This document shows, piece by piece, positions 23,063 to 34,539 of a stretch of DNA of 64,000 nt; the first letter of the stretch is position 1, and the number at the start of each line of letters is the position of its first letter. Below the pieces are notes generated by a model that was not told the origin of the DNA, searched no databases, and worked only from the letters and a program-made list of their open reading frames with translations. The position numbers were made by a program, and so were the translations under genes. The DNA is from Solenopsis invicta. Taxonomy: Eukaryota; Arthropoda; Insecta; Hymenoptera; Formicidae. The stretch covers positions 21,952,501-22,016,500 of the forward strand of contig NC_052665.1 in the NCBI RefSeq assembly GCF_016802725.1. The letters run 5' to 3'.

Positions 23063-23555
23063 TTTTACTATTCTAGCATCTGAAAGGGGAGGGTGAAGAA
23101 TGATTGTGCAACTTGGAGGAATTTAGGGAGGAGGGTGGAGTGTAGAGAGGAAAAAGAGCGTGAGTGTGAAGAGTTTGGGAAACGGAGAGTATGTGTGTAT
23201 GCATGGGGAGCAAGAGTGTGTGACAAGTGGGATGAAAGATTGAGGGGGTAAGAAAAAAGGTTACCACAAAGGATAGCGGACGCACGCATGCAACAAAAGG
23301 AGGTCCGGTACGGCACAGCGAAAGAGGCGTTAGGTTTAAGATTAAGTTTTAATTTGAAGCGCAGATTTAACTATTGCTGTTTGGATGTTGATGGTTATTT
23401 TTGTTTTTTTTTTGTTTTTTTTCTTTTTATTATTTTGGTTGTTTTTGTTATTATATGTTTTGTTTATGTATAGCGGGATTGAAATGTACTGTTACGAAAT
23501 TTGTAAAATTATAACCCTACGGAGACCAATAAAGTTTTCTATCTGTCTGTCTACT
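23063..23555 (+). mobile_element. 5'-truncated retroposon with TCTGTCTG tail
   Basis: This stretch is missing from the second copy of repeat U, so it is an insertion. It ends CGGAGACCAATAAAGTTTTC followed by TATCTGTCTGTCTA, a polyadenylation-like signal plus a short simple tail, as in many insect LINE 3' ends. The rest has no recognisable coding sequence. A 5'-truncated LINE or a SINE is likely. A clean target duplication is not seen. Confidence 0.45.
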
Positions 23556-23719
23556 AGTCTGGCTATGAGCAGGAACAAGTTTAGTTATAATTATTTATAT
23601 AGTTTTTATAGTTTATTTTAAAAATATCTAATGCTTAATAATCAAAGGGCTAGTGAGAGTGTGCGCGCGGTACTCAACACGCCAGTTTCTTCTTGTTCAA
23701 ATCAGCTTTACTTCAAATA

Positions 23720-24301
23720 CAGGGTACGCCATCTCAATCTAGTCGATGGAAGTATTGAATAACTTAGAGAATTTTCAATAGATTTTACAAAGACGTATTT
23801 TTTTATTAAATTTGATTTATTACAATTTATTTTAATTAGTTTCCAAAAACAACATCGATCAAATGTCCGCCTTTATTAGTGAGACAAAAACGAACTCTTT
23901 TTTTGGCATTTTCATCACGTTTGCCAGCGTCTTAGGCGATATCGCTGCGATTTCGGCTCAAATTTTGTTTTTTAGCTCATCTATAGTCTTCGGCTTGTTG
24001 GCATAGACTGTACTCTTCAAGAATCCCCATAAGAAGTCCGGTGCAGTCAAATCCGGCGATCTTGGTGACTAGTCAATATCACTTTCTTTTGACACCACAC
24101 ATTCCCAGGACGTGCCAAAAAAAGAGCTCATTTATGTCTCAGTAATAAAGGCAAACATTTGATTGATGTTGTTTTTGGAAACTAATTAAAATAAATTGTA
24201 ATGAATCAAATTTAATAAAAAAATACGACTTTGAAAAATCTGTTGAAAATTCTCTAAATTATTCAATACTTTTATCGACCAGATTGAGAAAACACACCCT
24301 G
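23720..24301 (-). mobile_element. 582-bp deletion derivative of a Tc1/mariner-type transposon
   Basis: It starts CAGGGTACGCCATCTCAATC, ends in the inverted CAGGGTGTGTTTTCTCAATC, and has TA at both flanks (23718-23719, 24302-24303). Inverted similarity extends about 170 bp. Reading leftward, the middle (about 23890-24080) still encodes a transposase C-terminal part: SPRSPDLTAPDFFLWGFLKS, VYANKPKTIDELKNKI, AEIAAISPKTLANVM, with a stop and a frameshift. The PDLTxxDFFLWG signature holds the third catalytic Asp of IS630/Tc1-type enzymes. Non-autonomous. Confidence 0.75.
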
Positions 24302-24329
24302 TATAACTTTTTATTAACGATATCACGGA

Positions 24330-24400
24330 TGTACGATTAGCTCAGGTTAGCGTCTTAGGTTGTTGTTCCGAAATCTTAGGTTCAAACCTCGCCGTGCCGG
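24330..24400 (+). other. tRNA-like sequence (SINE head or tRNA relic) in repeat U
   Basis: GATTAGCTCAGGTTAG resembles an A box and GGTTCAAACCT a B box, at roughly tRNA spacing. The acceptor stem does not close, and the sequence belongs to an interspersed repeat (second copy near 42797-42850, with the A box split by an insertion). It is therefore best read as a tRNA-derived SINE head, not a working tRNA. Confidence 0.4.
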
Positions 24401-24570
24401 TGCCAACATGCGTTTTCAAAAATTTGTAAAATAATGCGTAATTATAACATAGTAAAATATAGAATCTCTTATGCGAAACAGTGAATACAGATTAAGCTAT
24501 AAGAATAAGATATGTAAAAAAATTTTAAAAAACGTTTTTTTTTCTTTAAACTAAGAAATTAATCATACTC

Positions 24571-26677
24571 TATTTCTGATTATATAAGCAGCATATTGCC
24601 ACAATTTTTACAACATCAAAAAACTTTTTTATATACTGCAAACATATCTGAGATTAATTACACTCCATTTCTAATTAAATAAATAGCATATTGATGCAAT
24701 TTTTGTAGTATTAGAAGACATTTTTTATATGCTGATTACATTTATCTTATATGAGGACGCATCTTAACGTTTTTATGCAAGCATTTTCAATCAATAAATT
24801 TCGTCAATATGCATACAATGTGCCGACATTTGTCTATCTGGGCAGTATTGAATATAAATTCAAGTTTTTTGTCGCTCATTGCATCAACTATTATTTTTAA
24901 TGTTACATGATTGCAAGTTAATAATGTGTAAGATACTCTGAAACGTAAAGGTCGTTGGGTATTGACAGGTGAATGGAAATACTTGAAAAAGTAGTAGAGC
25001 ATTAGTGTAGCAATAAGAGTATTAGCTATTGGAACGAAGGATCCTGAGTTCAAATCCCGACAAACTCCTTTATTTTTCCGTCGCTTACAAAAGTTTCTTT
25101 ACGATTATGAGTTAGTACATTTGTATACGTCGAGTATCGATAGTGTCCGAGCCATTCGACTTCCTATCATCAAAGGTCAATGCAACAAAAGTCGCAACTC
25201 AAGATGGTTGTTCCTAGGCGACGTTCCTTGGGAAGTTCCTGCCCCTAGACGTTGTCGTGATCATACACGAGCGTCGTCGAGCACAAGTGAGACAGTGCAA
25301 AACGTTACCGTAACAACATCTGCGTTTGCAAAACATTATTATAACAATATCTGTATTATAAACACTTCAAAATGCGTTATAAAATAAATTAAACAAAACC
25401 ATAGAATGAATATGTTATTCCCACTGAAAAACACAACAATATGCTTAATATAGGCGTTAAAGGCCGATAGTGCAATTTGAATTAGAAGAGACAATTTTTT
25501 ATGATTTTTAGGAAAAGATTCAAACACATATCAATACGGCATAGTTTGTGCACACATCTAGAATTATTATATGTCTCATAAAAGTAAACACATCTAAAAT
25601 CATCACATGTGTTATTTGGTTTTGGTACTTCGCATTTTACGCGTGACAATGAGCACAATTTCCTATAAACGGTTAATACATTTTTTGTATATTGTCTACT
25701 TTTATATGGTGTTATTCTCTTATAATCCATGATATTCCAATGAAAATTGATTGAAATGATGTAAAACCAAAAAATGGTCTTATGGACTTTGGTTTAAAAC
25801 TTATTTTTCTTAAAGTACAAAAAACTAATTTTACACTTCTGTAAACTTAAATTTAATATGTTTTTAAAATTAGGTTTTAAAGAGCCTAGCGGAATAAGTG
25901 TGGTAAAAATGACCCCACGGCTTTTTGTATTGGCCTTTTTTTAAAATAACTTATATGAAAAGACGCTTACATACCAAATTTTAGATTTCTATATGGGACC
26001 TGACCAAAATAAAACCAAAAAACAATTTTTTTATATTTTCACGATTTTCACTTACATTAGTAAAAAATCAAATAAAATTTTGAAAAAATTTTGAAAAATT
26101 AATTACACTTAGTCATTAATAACAATACTTTTATAATTATTTTCGGTGCAAATTTCGATGAAAAAAATGAAAATAACATTTAAACATTTTTTCCACTTTG
26201 ATTTTATTGATTGACTACCTTGAAAAAATTACATGTAAATCTTTGTTCCTAACTTCTGCAAAATTTTTTTTTCAGATTTTTTCAAAAAATGGGCCACAAT
26301 GAAAAATATTAAAATAAAATTATTTCGTTAATTTTTTTCAAAAAATAAGCAGATAAATTGTTTTTATCAACTTTTTAACGTTTTATTTGTCTATAAAATT
26401 CCATATTGAAATGTTTTGCTGATCACAAGTTGAAAGTTAGTAATAACTAAATTATTTTTTAATTTTTATAATTCCATAACATAATGTTATTATTTTACTA
26501 GAACAACACAAGCGCGCGCTACGCGCGCGTCATTTATTTAATTTTATGTTTACATGTAACTAAATATAAATAATAAAAATTTCAAAAATTAATTATACAT
26601 TTTTGATTAAGAATAATAGAGTACACGATGACAAATGACAGATTATGAATAAATAAAAATAAAATATGATTTAATTT
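24571..26677. other. AT-rich stretch before the copia element; no clear gene
   Basis: It contains a second tRNA-like segment (24990-25068). A GC-richer 250-bp patch (25100-25330) holds an 88-codon open frame (25121-25387) of unknown nature. The rest is AT-rich DNA. ACAAGCGCGCGC...GCGCGCGT near 26508-26532 is a short GC palindrome. Confidence 0.35.
24990..25068 (+). other. tRNA-like sequence
   Basis: TAGTGTAGCAATAAGAG resembles an A box, and GAGTTCAAATCCC closely matches the B box of RNA polymerase III genes. Stems do not close well. A SINE or tRNA relic is more likely than a functional tRNA. Confidence 0.35.
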
Positions 26678-26922
26678 TGTTAGTAATTTAATCAAGTGAG
26701 TTTATATAATTGAAGTTTAAAGTATTTTAAATAACGAGTGTAACGGACGGATGTTAGCGCTAAGATACTCTTCTTTGTTATCGTTGCTAGGATCATCGTT
26801 ATCATTACTTTGTCAAGTTTGAATTATAACAGTTCACACATAATTTTTAAAATAAATTGTATTATTCTCAAAAGTAACTATAAGTTAAATAATTAAATAG
26901 TTCCAAAGCAATAATTCCAATA
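26678..26922 (+). repeat. 5' LTR of the copia element
   Basis: Begins TGTTAGTAATTTAATC, ends TTCCAATA. It matches the 3' LTR except for four single-base differences (two near 26775-26785, two near 26875-26885). It would carry the promoter and the polyadenylation region. Confidence 0.95.
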
Positions 26923-26936
26923 GGTTATGGGCCCAG
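26923..26936 (+). other. primer-binding site (half initiator tRNA-Met)
   Basis: GGTTATGGGCCCAG directly follows the LTR. It is complementary to the anticodon stem-loop part of initiator tRNA-Met (CTGGGCCCATAACC), the internal site used by Drosophila copia, which primes from a 5' half-tRNA instead of a tRNA 3' end. Confidence 0.85.
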
Positions 26937-27004
26937 AAGATTAATCGCCCAAAAAGAAAGGAATTATTTAACGAGTCGAGAAAATACATTTATTGGTGTG
27001 AAGA

Positions 27005-28936
27005 ATGTCTGAATCAAGTTCAGCAGTACATTTGGCCTTTGAAAAATTAGATGGTCGAGAAAGCTACAATAATTGGAAGTTTAGTATGAAGATAACCCTT
27101 ATTCATGAAAATTTATGGGGTGCGATCGAAGGATACCCAGATGAAGATACTTCGTCAGTGGCTGAGAGAACAAGGAAAGATCAAAAAGCTCTAGCAAAAA
27201 TATGCCTAATGGTGAAGCCTTGTGCTTATCCTTATGTTAGATCGGCGGAAAACGCAAGAGAAGCTTGGTTGAATCTTCAAAAGGCTTATGAAGATAAAGG
27301 TTTATCAAGAAGATTAAGTCTACTTCGTACACTCGCCGGGATGAAGTTGCAGAACTTTAAAAACATGGAGATTTATGTGAATGAAATAATGTCTGCTTCT
27401 CAAAAATTGGCTGATATAAATGCTCCGTTAGATGACGAATTCCTTGCAGTAATAATGCTGAGTGGTCTTACGGAGGATTACGATCCAATGGTAATGGCTT
27501 TGGAAAGTGCTAATATTAGACTTACAAGTAATTTTGTAAAAGCTAAGTTATTACAAGATATTAAACATACTTCTTTATCAAATGACAGAGCGCTTTACAC
27601 AAAAAACAAAGTCTTTAACAAAAAAAAGATTGTATGTTTCAGATGTAACAAAGAAGATCATTTTAAAACTGAATGTCCTCTCAATAAATCAAATAAGGAC
27701 ACGAAAAATGTTAAGGACAAAACTTCGAATTTTTCAAATAAGTCCAAGGATAAGGATAAAGCTTTGCTTGTATCATGTAAAAATACTGGATCTTCCGAAG
27801 ATTGGTATATAGATTCAGGCGCAACTATTCATCTGACGAATAAAAAGGATTGGTTCCAAGATTTTGATGAAGAAAATGGGCATTCTGTGGCAGTCGCAAG
27901 TGGACAGACACTTAATTTTCAGGGCAAAGGAAATGTAATAATATCTACTAAAAATGGTGAAAAGAAGATTTCAAATGTTGTCTACGTTCCAGATTTAAAA
28001 ACTAATCTTTTATCTGTAAGTAAGATGGTAAATAATGGTCATGTTGTAGTCTTTAATTCAACAGGGTGTCAAGTCTACGATGCTGAAAATTGCTTGATAA
28101 AAGGTGAGATTGTTGTCACAGCGTCTTATCACAACGGTTTATATCGCTTAGATACTTCTCAGATTGCGAATCTTGCTAAGCACACAGATAGCGAAGAGAT
28201 TTGGCACAAGAGGCTTGGACATCTAAACAGAATTAGTATGAATTTACTAAAGAAAAATTTAGCAACAGGAATAAATTTTGATGACGAGAGGAGTGAGCAA
28301 TGTGTTGCCTGTTTGAAAGGTAAGCAGACAAGAAAACCTTTCAAAAATATTAATGCAAAAAGAGCAAATAATTTATTACAAATTATTCACTCGGATTTAT
28401 GTGGCCCTATGCCAGTATATTCGTGGAGCGGAAAAAGATATATTCTAAATTTTATAGACGATTTTTCCCGAAAGATTCACGTTTATTTCTTAGCTTCAAA
28501 AACTGAAGTTTGTTCTTTTTTAAAAAACTATCAAAGTTTAGTTGAAAATGAAACAGATCGTACAATTAAGATTCTGCGTACGGATAATGGACGGGAATAC
28601 GTTAATAAAGAATTTGAAGAATACCTCAAATTTAAAGGTATTAAGCATCAATTAATAGTTCCATACACACCTGAGCAAAATGGCGTAGCAGAGAGAACAA
28701 ATCGAACAATTGTAGAAAAGGCTCGCTGCATGATGCAGGATGCAGACTCTAATGAAAAAATGTGGGCCGAAGCGGTAAACACTGCAGTTTATCTTAAAAA
28801 TCGTTCTCCGCATAAAGCAGTTAAAGGAAAAACACCTCAAGAGATTTGGACAGGAGAAAAGGTTGACTTAAGTCATTTAAAAGTTTTTGGCTGTATCGGA
28901 TATGTTCATGTTCCCAAAATTCAAAGAAATAAATGA
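27005..28936 (+). pseudogene. copia gag-protease-integrase, ending at a premature TGA
   Basis: It starts at an ATG 83 bases after the LTR. Residues 1-190 are a copia-type Gag (UBN2-like). A CCHC zinc knuckle is at 211-224 (CFRCNKEDHFKTEC). The protease active site DSG is at 270-272. The pre-integrase zinc region HKRLGHL...CVACLKGKQ follows. The integrase core has the complete triad D464 (HSDLCGPM), D527 (RTDNGREY) and E563 (NGVAERTNRT), with the exact 35-residue spacing between the last two. TGA at 28934-28936 interrupts the frame after KIQRNK, and the same frame continues with DAKSKPYLLVGY, so the stop is a point mutation. Confidence 0.9.
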
Positions 28937-30923
28937 GATGCAAAAAGCAAACCTTATTTGCTTGTTGGATATTGCGAAGAAACTAAGGGATACAGATTAT
29001 TTGATCCAGAAGAGAAAGGAAAAATAATTAGAACTCGAGATGTCACATTCCTTGAAAATAAATTTTCTCCAGATGAAGAAAAAAGAGGAGAAAGTATTGA
29101 CTCAAATATTGTATATCTGAGAACACAAGAAGAAGAAGAAGAGACCAGAGAACAATTTTCAAATGATAATTCTAGAGAAACTGAACAATATGAAAGTCTT
29201 CCAGAAGTAGAAGAACAAGAAGAAAGAAATCTAGAAGAAAGAACATCAGAAAAGGAAAATCAAGAAATAATTGAAATAGTAGGAGACACACATTCAAAAA
29301 CTGAAGAAGTAGAAGAAAGATATCCAAAGAGAAATAGAAAAAACAAGAAATTTCTGGGTTATTTATTATTTCTTACAACTTTGAACCTAATGATCCTAAA
29401 ACTTATGAAGAAGCTATAAAAAGAGAAGACAATTTACGGTGGAAGGAGGCAATGAAAGCTGAAATGATATCCATGTATAATCATAAAGCTTGGATTCTAG
29501 TCGATCCTCCAGAAAATAAGAAGATTGTCAAGAATAAATGGGTTTTTCGTACCAAAAAGAATTCAGTAGGTGATGTTGTTAGATATAAAGCACGGTTAGT
29601 GGCAAAAGGTTTCACTCAAGAATTTGGTATTGATTATTATGAAACTTTTTCACCTGTTGTTAGACAATCTAGTATAAGATTACTAATAGCTTTTTCAACA
29701 GAGTTAAACTTAGATATAGATCACCTGGATGTAGACACGGCTTTTTTAAATGGAGAACTTTCAGAAAATATCTACATGTATCAACCTGAGGGCTTTGTGG
29801 ATCTGAATAATGAAAATAAGGTATGCTTGTTGAAGAAAGCCATATACGGATTAAAACAGTCTTCAAGAGTGTGGAATAAGAAGGTAGAAGATGTACTTTT
29901 TAACTTAGGTTTTAAGAAATCGAAATTTGAAGCCTGTATTTTTCTAAAAGTTACCGAAAAATTTGTTATTATTATCGCGTTGTAAGTTGATGATTTTTTA
30001 ATTTTCTCTAATAATAAACTTGAGAAGTTAAAGTTAAAAGAACAGCTAATGACAAATTTTAAAATTAAAGATTTGGGAACGGCCAAAAAATGTTTAGGGC
30101 TAAATATTGAAACAAAAATATGATTAAAATAAATCAAAAAGATTATATTTTAGAGTTGCTTTCTAGATTTGGTATGACAGATGCAAAAGGAGTATCGACT
30201 CCTCTGGAAGTCAATTTAAAATTTGATTGTAATAGTAAATTAAATAATGATGCACCATACCAGCAACTAATAGGAGCTCTAATGTATTTAGCCGTAAACA
30301 CAAGACCAGATATTGCGTATGCAATTAGTTTTCTAAGTCAATTCAACATAAAACACACTGATCAGCAATGGAAAGCAGCCAAAAGAATATTAAGATATTT
30401 AAAAGAAACAATTAATTTTTCTTTAACTTACAAAAAGAGTAATAATATATTATTCACAGGCCATTCAGATGCTGATTGGGCAAATGATTTAAATGATCGA
30501 AAATCCTACACTGGTTATGTATTTATGTTTGCAAATGGACCTATATCTTGGGAAGCTCGTAAACAACGCTGTGTAGCTTTATCCAGCACAGAGGCGGAGT
30601 ATGTTGCAATTTCTGAGTCAGCAAAAGAAGCTTTACATTTAAAGGGTTTATTAAGTGAATTGAATAATTGTAATAAGCCAATAACGATTTTTAATGATAA
30701 TTAAAGTGCTCAGAAATTAGCAAATAATCCAGTCTTTCATAATAAAACTAAACATATTGATATAAAATATCATTTTATCAGAGAAGCACTTGAAAGAAAT
30801 GAAATTAAACTTAAATACATGTCGACTGATAAAACGATTGCTGATATCTTTACAAAAACTTTAAATGTAGCAAAACATAAATTCTGTATTAAAAATTTAG
30901 GCTTATGTGAAGAAGCGAAATAA
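28937..30923 (+). pseudogene. copia reverse transcriptase-RNase H, broken
   Basis: Continuing in frame to about 29380 is an acidic, Glu-rich linker (28937-29340). A +1 shift near 29380 leads into reverse transcriptase (EPNDPKTYEEAI, NKWVFRTKKNS, KARLVAKGFTQ, HLDVDTAFLNGEL). At 29983-29985 the Tyr of the catalytic YVDD is replaced by TAA. A second frameshift lies near 30118. RNase H follows (GHSDADWANDL, ALSSTEAEYVAIS), is cut by TAA at 30702-30704 where the family has Gln, and the true end is TAA at 30921-30923 after CEEAK. Confidence 0.9.
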
Positions 30924-30947
30924 TTTAAATTGTATTTCACTCACTAG

Positions 30948-30959
30948 ATTAAGGGAGGG
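30948..30959 (+). other. polypurine tract
   Basis: AGATTAAGGGAGGG immediately precedes the 3' LTR, in the position where plus-strand DNA synthesis of a retrotransposon is primed. Confidence 0.8.
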
Positions 30960-31204
30960 TGTTAGTAATTTAATCAAGTGAGTTTATATAATTGAAGTTT
31001 AAAGTATTTTAAATAACGAGTGTAACGGACGGATGTTAGCGCTAAAATACTTTTCTTTGTTATCGTTGCTAGGATCATCGTTATCATTACTTTGTCAAGT
31101 TTGAATTATAACAGTTCACACATAATTTTTAAAATAAATTGTATTATTCTCAAAAGTGACTCTAAGTTAAATAATTAAATAGTTCCAAAGCAATAATTCC
31201 AATA
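30960..31204 (+). repeat. 3' LTR of the copia element
   Basis: 245 bp, same ends as the 5' LTR, followed by the second copy of the AATTT duplication. Confidence 0.95.
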
Positions 31205-31209
31205 AATTT

Positions 31210-31708
31210 ATTATTAAATGTCTATAAAATTATCATTAATAAGTAGTATACATTAATATCACATTCTTGTAATTGATACTCGTATTTATAACTTTTTTAT
31301 GTTCTTTATATAACCAAAATCTACTACAAAACTTTAAATTTCAACATGTTATACTTATTTACTTTATAATTATTTAATATATAATAATGTTTATACTTAG
31401 CAGGTGATACGACTATATTTTTGTATTTAAAAAAAATAATATACACAACTCATCAACTTCTAAGCACACGACATTATCATATCTCAATAACTTTCAAATC
31501 GATAAAGTTTTAAATACTCTTAAATGATAGCTTGAGTAAAGTTGTATAATAAAAATGTTTTTATTTTTCTATCCGTGTTCTACGAACGGAGATATCGCAA
31601 TGAAAAGTTCAATCCTCTGAAATTTTATTTTCTGAGATACACGTGGTCATCGCTAAGATTTTCTTGTTCAGTTTACATTTTTGAAATAGTACAGTAATGA
31701 AATTCATA
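31210..31708. other. AT-rich, no gene seen
   Basis: No coding relic or element end was recognised between the copia element and the next MITE. Confidence 0.5.
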
Positions 31709-31934
31709 TATAGCATAGACATAGGATATACAGACCGAGCATTCGAGAAGTGGGGATGTCAGAAATTAATAAGAGATAGCATGCCTTGGAGACAAAAAGA
31801 GAAAAACAGAAAAAAGATAAAAGAGAAAAAGACAAAATAGTGGTCCAAAGTATGCTATCTCTTTTTAGTTTTTGACGCGTGAACTTTACAACCACTCCTC
31901 AAATGCTCGGTCTATATATCCTATGACTATGGTA
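31709..31934. mobile_element. about 226-bp MITE with inverted ends
   Basis: ATAGGATATACAGACCGAGC near the left end and the inverted GCTCGGTCTATATATCCTAT near the right are nearly identical. A second, inner inverted pair (AAGAGATAGCATGCC / GTATGCTATCTCTT) flanks a purine-rich core. A 63-codon frame across it is not a gene. The exact ends and duplication are not certain. Confidence 0.65.
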
Positions 31935-32701
31935 TACGAGTATAGCGTTTCATCCATGACGCTTTATGACTGCACCCATGATTTGCTACTAGTGCCAATC
32001 AGTTAGTGTATCCACAATTAATCACACTTATTCATTTTGAAAAACATTTAAAAAAATATTTTGACAAACAAAAAACATGTTTAATCCTCATCGCTATGTT
32101 CGTTAATTACTGGATAAACTTCTGCAGTGAATATATTAGACAGAATTTTGCCAGGTCTTATTTTTTTTCGATAGATATCGAGCATGAGATAAATAGTATA
32201 TCACTATGGCAATGTGAGAACAAGATCCAAATGTGCGTTTACTATTAAAACAATCATATGCATAACGTTGTATACCAAAATAGCTTACAGAATGATATAA
32301 TTGATGTAACATATGTAAGTTTTGCTATTTATGTACCTGGATTTCACAAGAATTTTTATTATTATGTTATTTTGATTTTCTGATGCTTTCAAATAATAGA
32401 TATAGAATGATTTTTTCTGATTTATTCATTATTTCTGCTAAGTAGGATACAGCCTGCGATATATATGATCCAGTGAAAAGAATTTTCAAATCTCTTTTTG
32501 TTATTTCAGAAAAATCCAGTAAATCGGCTGATGTCAATTATTGAAATTGAGTTTTTCGTTGGTTCCAATGTTGTGTTTCTACTTTTCCAGCCAACAAATT
32601 TTCTACATTTCGTTGAGACTTCATTTACTGAATAATTTTATTCGAAATTTCAAAATCAAATTGCAGTCTCTTACCAAAAATATTGTTCAAAAAAACAAAC
32701 G
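31935..32701. other. no gene seen
   Basis: AT-rich DNA. An 80-codon frame at 32006-32248 has no recognisable features. Confidence 0.4.
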
Positions 32702-32916
32702 ATTCTGAAGAAGATAATTATGCAGTAATAGAGATCACCCTCCAATGACCTTGATCTTGACATATGTTATCAAGATCATGACTCTGAGTAACCTTTAACA
32801 AGTTTTAGCCGTCGTTCGCCCTTCATTAAAAAGTTATAATCATAAAAAGTTTGTGAAAATTATAATGAATTTTCGACTTTCCACGCGGGACAAGGCCTAT
32901 GTTACTGTTTCATATA

Positions 32917-33159
32917 GGTACAGAGAACGCGTAGGCGGAAAAGAGGCTCCGCTCGTCCCCCTGCACCCCCTTGTCGTATTTTTTCTTACCTAACCTAACC
33001 CTATTTTAGTTTCCTAACCCAACCCATAATTTCAAATCTAGTATCATTACAACTCACAAATTATAACTAAAATAGGATTAGATTAGGTTAGAAAAAATAC
33101 GGAAAAAGGATGCAGGGGGAGAGGCGGAGACCCTTCCCCGCCCACGCGATCTCTGTACC
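32917..33159. repeat. GC-rich palindromic MITE, copy 1
   Basis: Its ends are GGTACAGAGAACGCGT and the inverted ACGCGATCTCTGTACC. The arms continue with CCCTGCACCCCCTT and CTTACCTAACCTAA, and their inverses. The arms hold two telomere-like CCTAA units. Confidence 0.7.
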
Positions 33160-33313
33160 ACGTGTGAAAATTTGACACACACGCAAATCCATGCGTGATG
33201 TGATAAATTTACCACATTACGAAATTTACCACATTAGATTTGAAATTATGGCCAAATTGTAATTAAAATGAAGTTAGGTGAGTTAGAAAAAACACACACA
33301 AATTTTCACATGT

Positions 33314-33506
33314 GGTACAGAGAACGCGTGGGAGTAGTTCCGCCCCTCACCCTGCACCCCCTCCCCGTATTTTTTTTAACGTAACCCATAATTTTAAATC
33401 TAATATCATAATTACAACAAAAATAGGGGTAGGTTAGGTTAGAAAAAATGGAGGGGGTGCAGGAGGAGGGGTGGGTTCCCTGACCCGCCCACGCGTTTTC
33501 TGTACC
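33314..33506. repeat. GC-rich palindromic MITE, copy 2
   Basis: Same ends (GGTACAGAGAACGCGTGGG and its inverse) and the same internal CCCTGCACCCCCTCCCCGTA and TAGGTTAGGTTAG words as copy 1, about 150 bp away. Confidence 0.7.
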
Positions 33507-33710
33507 ACATTTTTATGTGTATATGTGAGTATATGTGTTAGTTATTACTTTTAATTTTCACACACTTTTCATGATTATAACTTTTTAACGAAGGGCGAGC
33601 GACGGCTAAAATTTGTTGAAGATTACTCAGGGTCATGACCTTGACAACATATGTCAAGGTCAAGGTCATTGGAGGGTGGTCCCTATTACTGCATAATTAC
33701 CCTGAAGAAT

Positions 33711-34539
33711 ATTCGAACTTTTGAAAGGAGTTTATTATCAAAAGTATGGTGAAGAAGTTCGTATTTCTGTCCGAAAATTCTATGAATCTCCTTTTAACAA
33801 CTTAACGAATTTTAGTAATCTATCGAGAATCATTTGATTCTTTGTTTCTTAAGTGTGTTCGTTTTTATTTTAGAGCTGGTATAACCCTTTATATCCTCGT
33901 TCCTTTAGTTGTTTCACAACATCTCAAAATTCTCTATCAACTATGCAAATATCATTTGCTTTAATAATTTTTTGAAGACCATTGGAATTATTTAGCAGTA
34001 TTTGGGGAAGTCCCAGTTCCGCACAGACTGAATCGGACACAGCGAGTTGAATATATTGCGAATTTTTGACTTATACAAATAGATTCGGGTTGGGTTGGGT
34101 TAGGAATCTCCGGGGGAGGTCTTCACCCCCTCTCCCCTTCAAACATTTACTTTCTCAAGTCGCTACATTACGTGAATTAAGTCGGTATGACGGGTATCCT
34201 AACCTCAATAGTCGTCAATTTTAGTGCTTGATATTTCGGTTTGTAGGGCAGTCCGACACTTTTTTCTGCGGATTCATCCGTTTCGTGCGAAAACGTGTCG
34301 AATGAGTCTAATTTCACCAAAATCAAAAGTGTTTAACTTTCTGTGTCTGATTTTGTGCGCAACTTGGGCTCACTCGCAAATAGTAAATGGTTTACACAAT
34401 AGAACTTTTTTCTATCTAGAGTATGAGTTTCTTTGATAATTATTGTTGGTACTTTTTTTATGACAAATATATATGCCATCAAATATTAGTACCAATGTAT
34501 TATTCAGCTTTTATAGCTTTTTAACTATCTCGAATGTTT
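33711..34539. other. no gene seen
   Basis: Mixed composition. It includes GGGTTGGGTTGGGTTAGG near 34088 (a short simple run) and a 70-codon frame (34224-34436) without recognisable features. Confidence 0.4.

Larger units (their letters stand above)
22630..24570. repeat. composite interspersed repeat U, copy 1
   Basis: Segments in the same order recur at 41020-42990: AAATAAGCA(A/G)AATTTAA, an inverted-repeat core with ACCGGAAC, AAAGGGCTAGTGA...GCGCGGTACTCAACAC, GATATCAC(G/A)GAT, then a tRNA-like head and GATTAAGCTATA. This copy is interrupted by a LINE/SINE-like tail (about 23063-23555) and a TA-flanked MITE (23720-24301). The other copy has a different insertion in the tRNA-like part. Net unit is about 0.9 kb. 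The core 22755-23060 is an inverted repeat with arms of about 90 bp. Confidence 0.6.
26678..31204 (+). mobile_element. complete Ty1/copia LTR retrotransposon (4,527 bp)
   Basis: Two 245-bp LTRs enclose a gag-pol region, a primer-binding site and a polypurine tract. The flanking direct repeat AATTT (26673-26677, 31205-31209) is the 5-bp target duplication. Gene order is gag, protease, integrase, reverse transcriptase, RNase H, which defines copia. The LTRs differ at 4 of 245 positions by my count, so insertion is fairly recent, yet pol carries three stops and two frameshifts. The copy is not autonomous. Confidence 0.95.
32702..33710. mobile_element. 1-kb foldback element containing two smaller palindromes
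   Basis: The left arm (about 32702-32870) and right arm (about 33545-33710) are inverted copies. Both contain AATTATGCAGTAATAG, CACCCTCCAATGACCTTGA, TTTAGCCGTCG and TTAAAAAGTTATAATCAT. In the loop lie two related GC-rich palindromes (32917-33159, 33314-33506). No transposase remains. Confidence 0.75.

Noticed and set aside
24330..24400. Functional tRNA gene
   Set aside because: A and B boxes are present but stems do not close, and the sequence is part of an interspersed repeat. The same applies to 24990-25068 and 57890-57970.
32980..33450. Telomere-like CCTAA/TTAGG repeats
   Set aside because: Only two units at a time, inside arms of a palindromic MITE. Not a telomere or a telomeric array.
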